Positions 6,501 to 10,902 of a stretch of 10,902 nt of DNA are shown here, piece by piece (position 1 is the first letter of the stretch; each line of letters starts with the position of its first letter). The position numbers and the translations under genes were made by a program. The notes below the pieces were generated by a model. It ran no database searches and was not told the origin of the DNA. It was given only the letters and a program-made list of their open reading frames with translations. The stretch spans positions 1 through 10,902 of the forward strand of contig JAADYY010000003.1 in assembly GCA_010092805.1 (NCBI GenBank). Direction: 5' to 3'. This stretch comes from Chloroflexota bacterium (lineage in GTDB: Bacteria > Chloroflexota > Anaerolineae > Aggregatilineales > Phototrophicaceae).

Positions 6501-8751
6501 TCAGATCATAGGTGGCATCCGTCGCGCTCAGGTTTTGCACCATGATGTTGCGCGTGTAGGTCTGCGGGCCAGACCCCGGCACCGCCTCGACATGACCGAA
6601 CGACACACTGACCAGTTCCGGGGCCAGCGCATTGTAAGCGATCACTTCATTCGAGAACGCATCAACGACATCAACGCGACCAGCACCAGCGCGTGACACC
6701 GGAATGCGTGGGCCGCTGGTGCTGTCCACCAGGAAGACGTCGTTGTTGGCGGTGTTCATGATCAGCGCCTTGAGCTGCGGCACTGTCCAACCCGCATAAG
6801 CTGGGTTACTCATCAGCAGTGCAGCAACACCCGCAATGTGCGGGGCAGCCATCGATGTGCCACCGATGGTCAAGGGGCCATCACCGCTGAGCGCGTCAAC
6901 GCTGGTGATGCTGGCACCCGGCGCAGTCACATCCGGCTTGATGCCGCCCGAAATATCCTGGCGGCGCGGGCCGCGCGAGGAGCTGGCAGCGACGCTGTCA
7001 CCCAGGCCGGGCGGGGTCACTGTGGTAGTGAACGTGGGGTCGAAGGTGACCATAGCGGTGCCAGTCATCGAACCGGTCGACACATTCGGTTCCACAATTT
7101 GCCCCGTACCGAACGACACCGAATAGCATGGGAAGGTGTTTGGGGTCGTCGAACCGCAGCTCAGGTTGATGATGGTGTTGGCACCTTGCCACGGCGGATC
7201 AGTATCGACAACAATCATCCCCAACGGGATGTTGCCACCTGCGTCAGCCGCGCCGAGCGCCGCTGCGTACAGGCCGTTCGAGCCGCAGTTACCCGTCCAG
7301 ATGATGTAAGCGGCGTGGCCCGCTGGGAAGGTCGCGTAATCTTCAGACTGGCAGGCGTCATCAGCGACGGCGAACAGCGGCAGCGGCCCAACGACCGACG
7401 ACGCCGGGTTGGCGACACTCGCATTGGCCGGGTAGACGCCGTCGAAGCCAGCACCACCGATGCCCGTGAACTCAACACCTTGAAAGGCCAGAGTCGCATC
7501 GAACACGGAAGCGGTGCTGATGCCGGGGCCGATGCTGCCCGGACGCCCGGTGATGAAGAACGTGTCGAAGGAGTTACCCGCCGAAGAAACCACCAACGTA
7601 CCTGCGGCCAGCGCGTTGTTGACCGCACGGATGTACAGTTCCAGTGTGGGGTCGTTGCCGCCGTAGCCGAAGCCCGAACCCAGCGAATTGTTGAGAATAT
7701 CCGCCGGGCCGCCGTAAATGCCCGACACCGCCGCGTCCCAAGCCGCCACAATCACCGAGGTGGCCGAGCTACCGCCGCAGCCGAAAACGCGCATCGCCAG
7801 CAGGCTGGCTTCCGGTGCCACACCGGGGCCGATACGTAGGTTACCGAACGGCACGCTTTCATAGCCGCCGGTGTAGGTCGAACCGTCGAGGTTCACACCC
7901 GTACCCGCAGAGATCCCCGCCACGTGCGAACCGTGACCGTTGCAGTCCATCGGGTTCGGATCGGGGAAGGGGGTCGAGTTGGCAGGATCGCCCGCGTTGT
8001 AGGCATCACCAACGAAGTCGAAGCCGCCGATAACCTTGGCCGACGGGAAGGGCCAACCGACCAGCGTCGTGCTGTCAAAGGGGTCGGGATAGACGCCAGA
8101 GCCGCCGAACCCGGTATGGATGTAGTCGATACCAGTATCCACAACCGCGACGACTGTGCCAGCGCCTGTGTAGGCACCGCCCAACGAAGCCGTCGCCCAC
8201 GCCTGCGGCGCGCCGATGAATTCGGTGCTGGTCGTCAGGTCAAGTTCGACTTGCATATCTGGGTAGACCGCCCGGACGTTCGGCAGGGCCGCCAGCGCGG
8301 CCACCTGGGTGCGCGGCACCGACAATGTCACGGCGTTCACCAGGTAGTTCACGCTGTTGACTGTCGTCGCGTTGATCCCGGCGGCGGCCACATCGCTGAG
8401 GAACTGCGCCTGCGCCTGCTGGACAACGGCCACCTGGGCCGCAGCCGCCGATTGCGCCGCAGCCCCAGCCGCACGCCCGCCTGCCTGCGCAAAGACCTCA
8501 GACGCGGGAGTCTGCGTGAGTTCGACAATGATGGAGACGTTGCCGTTAGCAAACGTCACGGCATGTTCCAGCGAGTTGTTGACGGCCACCGTCTCGGTCG
8601 CGCCGATGACGCCAACGGACGCCAGCGACGCAGCCGTCGAGTCTGGCGTTTCGTCTTGCGCCATCGTCACGAACGGCGTGCCGTAACCCAGTAGCAGAAC
8701 GATCAAAAGGAGCAATAACAGAACTAACTTACGTTGCCCACGAACTGGCAT
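3589..8751 (-). CDS. Giant secreted multidomain S8 subtilisin-like serine protease
   Basis: This 1720-residue exported protease should cleave proteins outside the cell. Domains in order: a signal peptide (1-31: basic start, long Leu-rich core, VTMAQ); an I9-type propeptide (about 70-172); the S8 catalytic domain (about 195-700). The catalytic residues are Asp205 (VVAVVDTG), His273 (NGHGSHVAG) and Ser633 (GGTSMAAPH), with oxyanion Asn393 (SSAGN). A PA-like insert spans about 430-560. An Fn3-like beta domain (about 710-790) follows, then a beta-rich region of unknown family (about 860-1130) with a DPNQDG calcium-like loop. A DUF11 domain (about 1160-1284), four Trp/Cys repeats (1288-1686) and a Pro-rich tail complete it. 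No LPxTG, C-terminal membrane helix or S-layer motif is seen, so release or non-covalent attachment is likely. All catalytic residues are present, so the enzyme is probably active. The ATG has an excellent AGGAGG 8 bases upstream. The preceding gene encodes a free propeptide-like protein. Confidence 0.95.
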   Translation of the reverse strand: MPVRGQRKLVLLLLLLIVLLLGYGTPFVTMAQDETPDSTAASLASVGVIGATETVAVNNSLEHAVTFANGNVSIIVELTQTPASEVFAQAGGRAAGAAAQSAAAAQVAVVQQAQAQFLSDVAAAGINATTVNSVNYLVNAVTLSVPRTQVAALAALPNVRAVYPDMQVELDLTTSTEFIGAPQAWATASLGGAYTGAGTVVAVVDTGIDYIHTGFGGSGVYPDPFDSTTLVGWPFPSAKVIGGFDFVGDAYNAGDPANSTPFPDPNPMDCNGHGSHVAGISAGTGVNLDGSTYTGGYESVPFGNLRIGPGVAPEASLLAMRVFGCGGSSATSVIVAAWDAAVSGIYGGPADILNNSLGSGFGYGGNDPTLELYIRAVNNALAAGTLVVSSAGNSFDTFFITGRPGSIGPGISTASVFDATLAFQGVEFTGIGGAGFDGVYPANASVANPASSVVGPLPLFAVADDACQSEDYATFPAGHAAYIIWTGNCGSNGLYAAALGAADAGGNIPLGMIVVDTDPPWQGANTIINLSCGSTTPNTFPCYSVSFGTGQIVEPNVSTGSMTGTAMVTFDPTFTTTVTPPGLGDSVAASSSRGPRRQDISGGIKPDVTAPGASITSVDALSGDGPLTIGGTSMAAPHIAGVAALLMSNPAYAGWTVPQLKALIMNTANNDVFLVDSTSGPRIPVSRAGAGRVDVVDAFSNEVIAYNALAPELVSVSFGHVEAVPGSGPQTYTRNIMVQNLSATDATYDLSFDTYSDNSVANFTVSPASINVPANSTAMFTVTLTVDIPAAGTPPANFADASLSPTQSIFAGPTPRHYLSEESGNAILTPTSGATVPLRVPVYAAPRAAGDMRAAQNPFPISGPGTGVDFVGLAGTGVFTGTTSFPEDIVSSVSAFRLMDVDPLGDTNFPTLRGFDIEYVGIASNYFNGGSNDQGEITEDTRIFVAIATDSDWDTLNEARFRVYIDPNQDGFGGPDDFTAFVLSPSANNQRTDVQHVYQGLSTTGSGTTTTGLPVNTVDAGFNTYLLQNNVLVMPIDLGATFGDGAILSGTDTDFNFYVDVFDPVSTGEVIDQTDVMTFDLADPFIDTHFPPIPPSLMPVWDDVPGNSFPFFYDLTGYPLDAEVPPALLLLHHHNLTNVQDASANNFRRAEVVPLDFDEADISVEKTGPASVAPGGTITYDVTVTNNSAGTSAGVTMTDALPPEITYSVLSVSGATATCSHDGAPLGGTVTCNAVLNAFDSFTVSISGTVDPNFVGELVNTANVTVDVVDGNPTNNSATATTQVPPAATTLISPLGTTVETSPLFSWDEVFGADWYYMELYDGSGALAASAWFDQTQVCNNGVCTADPGVNLVVGNYTWFIQTWNAAGGFGPFSAPGDFTVAVLPGQPTLIAPLGTISDTMPSFSWNEVAGANGYSVWVSADDASQPGGTTLLNEFYDAVNVCNGGVCEIAPGLNLSGGTYNWWVRAWSNISGFGPWSNEGNFAVAVMPQPTTLIAPLGAINTQFPLYSWTMEADVSWYYLWVSSRGQTVFTQWYQAGDICDPMAMTCMVDIGLLHPSGPYTWWVQTYSTTGGFGPWSTPGDFTVATPPGPATPIAPFGTIAQTQPTFSWFTPLEATWFQLWVSGPNSSLVLNDVYERAVICTGDTCAIDPGLNLTDGAAYRWWVRTWNAEGGFGPWTGAVDFAIDITSGTIAQPGVIAPTAAPPVDAVPGELPGGIFGQ
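3694..4890 (-). repeat. Four tandem Trp/Cys-rich beta repeats of the subtilase
   Basis: Residues 1288-1686 of the protease consist of four units of about 100 residues, starting near 1288, 1388, 1491 and 1591. Each has an opening like TLIAPLGT, a FSW core, a YxLWV strand and a close Cys pair (C1339/C1344, C1443/C1448, C1541/C1548, C1642/C1647). Each then has PGLNL, a (Y/N)xWWVRTWN strand, GGFGPWS and a final DFTV. The layout suggests an Fn3/Ig-like beta-sandwich with a small disulfide loop. Such C-terminal units in secreted proteases are usually spacers or bind polysaccharide or surface; the role here is inferred. Confidence 0.8.
4900..5274 (-). other. DUF11 domain of the subtilase (protein domain)
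   Basis: Residues about 1160-1284 begin with ADISVEKTGPASVAPGG, followed by ITYDVTVTNNS, VTMTDALPP and ending in VDGNPTNNSATAT. This is the standard pattern of the DUF11 beta-sandwich (PF01345 type) found as stalk modules in large surface and secreted proteins. A Cys pair (C1219, C1232) may form a disulfide. Confidence 0.85.
7072..7464 (-). other. PA-like insert in the subtilase catalytic domain
   Basis: Residues about 430-560 lie between the oxyanion Asn393 and catalytic Ser633, where protease-associated (PA) domains are inserted in larger subtilases. The stretch includes a Cys-containing start (DDACQSEDY), a hydrophobic strand AAYIIWTGNC and IPLGMIVVDTD, which fit a PA fold. Four cysteines (467, 489, 532, 542) may form two disulfides. 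PA inserts are thought to influence substrate access. Confidence 0.6.
8236..8544 (-). other. I9-type propeptide region of the subtilase
   Basis: Residues about 70-172 precede the catalytic domain and have the I9 inhibitor pattern: a first strand VSIIVELTQ, a long Ala/Gln-rich helix, then NYLVNAVTLSVP and a second helix leading to PNVRAVYPD. In this family the propeptide helps folding and blocks the active site until removed. The helix is unusually rich in Ala (about 90-125). The same layout recurs in the separate protein encoded just upstream. Confidence 0.75.
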
Positions 8752-8759
8752 GCAAAAAT

Positions 8760-8765
8760 CCTCCT
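8760..8765 (-). promoter_or_regulatory. Strong ribosome binding site of the subtilase
   Basis: Read on the - strand this is AGGAGG, 8 bases before the ATG at 8749-8751. It fixes the start and predicts strong translation. The rest of the 91-bp gap up to 8842 shows only short 5-bp inverted repeats and no clear promoter or terminator, which is compatible with co-transcription with the upstream gene. Confidence 0.85.
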
Positions 8766-8842
8766 AAAGCAAAAGGACAACTGCTTCTGAATAGCAGCGG
8801 ATTCAAATACTCCGCAGTATCCACAAATTCATTGGCTTGATC

Positions 8843-9361
8843 TCACGGCAAGCCGGGGGTGCCCGGTGATGTCGGTCGCGGTGAATCCAGAAACATGGGG
8901 CGGCTGCGAACGACTGTCTGTACACCGGGGAAAGCACGAATGACATCAACTGCCGCCGCCTCAACCACCAAGCTCACATTGTTGATGACGAAATCGGTGC
9001 GACCTATCACCTGTGCGTCAAACTGCGCTGTGACATGCGCTAGCAGACGCTCCTGCTGACGGGCAATCCGGAGGCGCTGCACTTGCACCGCAACACGGTT
9101 CGCCGGCAGATACGCATCGCGCCCAAAGACAGCAGCAATAGATGGCTCAGAGAGTTCAACAAGCACTTGGACTCGGTTGTCAGATGTCGGCAACTGCAAA
9201 GCTTGATCAAGCGCGTGTGGCAACGCTGTGATCGTGGGTGTACACTCATCACCATCATTTGCGGGATCACATGGCGGTGGTTGGGCAGTCAGAATGTTGA
9301 TGGTCATGGCAACTCCCCCCGCAAATGTAAGAGTCCATAAAAAGTAAGTGAGAGCGCGCAT
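8843..9361 (-). CDS. Secreted stand-alone I9-type subtilase propeptide-like protein
   Basis: This 172-residue protein has an N-terminal signal sequence or anchor (MRALTYFLWTLTFAGGVAMTINILTA), a short linker with two Cys (31, 40), then an I9-like domain (about 62-159). That domain runs RVQVLVELSEPSIAAVFG, a long Gln/Arg-rich helix, DFVINNVSLVVE and a second helix ending FPGVQTVVRSRP. The same elements appear in the same order in the propeptide of the subtilase directly downstream. It ends in a Pro/Gly tail and a TGA; no catalytic domain follows in any frame before the next gene. Free I9 proteins are known as protease inhibitors (yeast Pbi2, fungal POIA1) and propeptides can work in trans as folding chaperones; either role would suit the neighbour. 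The alternative is the remnant of a lost protease gene. The first ATG is preferred because it supplies the signal sequence, although its Shine-Dalgarno (AGGA, 15 bases away) is weak. An internal ATG at 9307 has a better GGGGAG but would remove the signal. Confidence 0.75.
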   Translation of the reverse strand: MRALTYFLWTLTFAGGVAMTINILTAQPPPCDPANDGDECTPTITALPHALDQALQLPTSDNRVQVLVELSEPSIAAVFGRDAYLPANRVAVQVQRLRIARQQERLLAHVTAQFDAQVIGRTDFVINNVSLVVEAAAVDVIRAFPGVQTVVRSRPMFLDSPRPTSPGTPGLP

Positions 9362-9400
9362 AGAATACCAATAATTTCCTATTGACGCAAGACGATTGTA

Positions 9401-9430
9401 AGATTAGGTTCTGAAAAGTTACATCAACAA
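9401..9430 (-). promoter_or_regulatory. Candidate promoter for the propeptide-like gene and subtilase
   Basis: In the AT-rich gap between the glycosyltransferase stop (9512) and the ATG at 9361, the - strand shows TTGTTG (9425-9430), an 18-bp spacer and TAATCT (9401-9406). A second possible -10 box, TACAAT, lies at 9395-9400. The match is moderate. The whole stretch 9362-9511 is markedly richer in A and T than the flanking genes, as expected for a regulatory gap, and contains no gene. Confidence 0.3.
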
Positions 9431-9511
9431 CTGAATTTTCACAAAACATTTACCATCGATCACAGCAAATTTTACATTTTTGACAGGATTTTAATCTGGA
9501 TTCCCGCTACA

Positions 9512-10693
9512 TCAGCGGAAATTATCTTTGATACGAATAAGCGAAACGACAAAACTCACGAACACGACCTGCGTCCCCAGCACGAGCACCAGCAGCCCAA
9601 CGATCAACGCCTGCAAGTTGCTCACCCCCAGCGCATTGAGGATCAAGGCCAAGCCCCCCACGACGACGATCCCGCCCGCCGCCAACCCTTGATCGAGGCT
9701 CAGGTAGTCGGCCAGGCGCTCCCATACTGGGCTACGCTGCAAAAGACCGACTTTCGCGGCGAACAAGCGCGCCAATACCCCAAAGAACACGATCTGCGCG
9801 CCGATCAAAATAGCGATGCTCGCCAGCAGTTGAATGATCAAGCCGCGGCCAAACAAGTCACTGTTCGGCGAAATGTTGTCCATCAACGCCGCGAATAGGC
9901 CGATTGTCCCCACGATCAGCATGAGAATCCCCGGCCACATGAACACCCACAGCGGGCTGAGCAGCAGCATAAATTTCAGATGCCGCCAACCGTCGCGCCA
10001 GGTGCGTAGATGCGGTGGGCGCGACCGTCCATCCGGATGATAGACAATCGGGATTTCAGCAATGCGCAGCTTGCCAAGTGCGGCCTTTGCGACCATCTCC
10101 GTTGCGAATTCCATACCAGATGTTCGCAAATCCAACGCGAGAATCGCGCTGCGCTTGAAGCCGCGCAACCCACAGTGGAAATCGCTGACCCCTGCCCGAA
10201 ACAACACATTGCCAATGAAGGTCAGCACGGGATTGCCCAGCCAGCGATGCAGCCCCGGCATCGCCCCCGGCATGATCGTCCCCTTGAGCCGGGTGCCCAT
10301 CACCAGGTCGTAACCGTCGCGCAGCTTATCGATGAAGGGCGCGATTCCGCTGAAATCGTAGCTGTCGTCGGCGTCACCCATGATGACATATTCGCCAACC
10401 GCCGCCTCAATGCCGCCGATCAGTGCCGCGCCGTAGCCGCGCTCAGGCACCGGCACCACACGCGCCCCCGCCGAGGTTGCAATCTGCTGTGAGCCGTCGG
10501 TGCTGCCGTTGTCCGCAACGACCACCTCCCCACGCACGCCAGCCGCATCGAGCGCATGCCGCGCTTTCTGAATGCACACCGCCAACGTCTCAGCCTCATT
10601 GAGGCACGGGATGACAACTGAAAATTCAAGCGACTGCGGCGCAGCCGCCTGCTGGGACAAGGGAAGCACTTGGGGTTGATATGCCGTTTGCAT
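9512..10693 (-). CDS. GT2-family polyprenyl-phosphate glycosyltransferase with four-helix membrane tail
   Basis: This 393-residue protein has a DPM1-like GT2 domain (about residues 22-240) and a C-terminal membrane part. The GT-A fold is seen in FSVVIPCLNEAETL (24-37), VVVADNGSTDGS (57-68) and the metal/nucleotide-binding DADD (107-110). It continues with GTRLKG (133-138), DFHCGLRGFKRSA (171-183) and the EFATEM acid motif (195-200). About four hydrophobic helices follow (about 242-270, 284-309, 337-355, 360-385). Relatives transfer a sugar from a nucleotide donor to undecaprenyl or dolichyl phosphate at the cytoplasmic membrane face, feeding glycan or protein glycosylation. Donor and acceptor cannot be fixed here. 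The N terminus has a Gln/Ala-rich extension of about 20 residues. The Shine-Dalgarno is weak (GGATAGAG). It reads in the same direction as the protease genes but is 150 bp away, so shared function is not shown. Confidence 0.9.
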   Translation of the reverse strand: MQTAYQPQVLPLSQQAAAPQSLEFSVVIPCLNEAETLAVCIQKARHALDAAGVRGEVVVADNGSTDGSQQIATSAGARVVPVPERGYGAALIGGIEAAVGEYVIMGDADDSYDFSGIAPFIDKLRDGYDLVMGTRLKGTIMPGAMPGLHRWLGNPVLTFIGNVLFRAGVSDFHCGLRGFKRSAILALDLRTSGMEFATEMVAKAALGKLRIAEIPIVYHPDGRSRPPHLRTWRDGWRHLKFMLLLSPLWVFMWPGILMLIVGTIGLFAALMDNISPNSDLFGRGLIIQLLASIAILIGAQIVFFGVLARLFAAKVGLLQRSPVWERLADYLSLDQGLAAGGIVVVGGLALILNALGVSNLQALIVGLLVLVLGTQVVFVSFVVSLIRIKDNFR

Positions 10694-10753
10694 CTGTCAC
10701 TCTATCCGCAATCAAACTCGCGGGGCCAAGCCGCCCCACAAAAACAGTCTTTA

Positions 10754-10782
10754 AGCATACCCAAGCCCAACTCTGATCTCAA
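10754..10782 (-). promoter_or_regulatory. Candidate sigma-70-type promoter for the glycosyltransferase
   Basis: On the - strand TTGAGA (10777-10782, five of six consensus bases) and TATGCT (10754-10759, four of six) are 17 bp apart, the optimal spacing. Transcription would start near 10746, giving a leader of about 50 bases. The remaining sequence from 10694 to 10902 shows no gene. Confidence 0.4.
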
Positions 10783-10876
10783 CAATTTTGAAACATTGGC
10801 GCGGCACATCACGGCGACTACCCTTGACTCCGGGCTGTGAAAGATGCTGTTGGTCAATCGATTTGATTGTGTTTTG

Positions 10877-10902
10877 GCCCTCATCCCCCTGCCCCTGCTC
10901 CC
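10877..10902. repeat. C-rich stretch, probable edge of a dispersed intergenic repeat
   Basis: The last 26 bases are runs of C separated by short T/G-containing steps (CCCTCATCCCCCTGCCCC and on). C-rich elements of this look are common between genes in Chloroflexota, where they often form one arm of a palindrome. The window ends before a second arm could be seen, so this is tentative. Confidence 0.35.

Noticed and set aside
6838..8694. Two further + strand open frames (6838-7839 and 7924-8694) opposite the catalytic domain
   Set aside because: They mirror the S8 domain codons, whose catalytic motifs prove the - strand is coding. Their compositions are Arg-rich and featureless.
8781..8797. Small inverted repeat in the gap before the subtilase
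   Set aside because: The stem is 5 bp with a 7-base loop and is not placed to hide the ribosome site; a chance match is likely.
9501..9519. Short inverted repeat over the glycosyltransferase stop codon
   Set aside because: The stem is 5 bp and overlaps coding sequence, and the following - strand bases are not a T run; not a convincing terminator.

Overview
The window is a GC-rich bacterial chromosomal segment with six protein genes. Features pointing towards a Chloroflexota-like organism (Anaerolineae or relatives) are a very large secreted subtilase with a DUF11 domain and Trp-rich C-terminal repeats, a pentapeptide-repeat protein, a DPM-like glycosyltransferase with a membrane tail, and the beginning of a C-rich dispersed repeat at the right edge. 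This assignment is an inference from style; there is no rRNA or marker gene here. No tRNA, CRISPR array, transposase or phage gene was seen.

Left part (1-3308, + strand): the 3' part of a pentapeptide-repeat gene runs in from the left edge and ends in a clear intrinsic terminator (777-802). A probable promoter (865-894) then serves a secreted alpha/beta-hydrolase of the PHB depolymerase/feruloyl esterase type. Next, with its own good ribosome binding site, comes a 12-helix APC-family amino acid permease. A secreted esterase next to an uptake permease fits a scavenging lifestyle, but the genes do not form an obvious operon.

Middle (3309-3588): a 280-bp convergent gap holds three strong inverted repeats. 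One lies at each gene end and probably terminates transcription; between them are two overlapping, mutually exclusive hairpins.

Right part (3589-10693, - strand): reading from right to left there is a GT2 polyprenyl-phosphate glycosyltransferase with four C-terminal membrane helices. An AT-rich 150-bp gap follows, then a small secreted protein, then a 1720-residue secreted S8 subtilase. The small protein is essentially a stand-alone copy of a subtilase I9-type propeptide. It matches the layout of the subtilase's own propeptide and sits 91 bp upstream of it on the same strand.

This pair is the most interesting item in the window: a protease that carries its own propeptide plus a second free propeptide-like protein that could act in trans as chaperone or inhibitor. 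The subtilase consists of signal peptide, I9 propeptide, S8 catalytic domain with inserted PA-like region, beta domains including one Ca-loop-like motif, a DUF11 domain, and four tandem about 100-residue Trp/Cys repeats. It has no recognisable cell-wall anchor.
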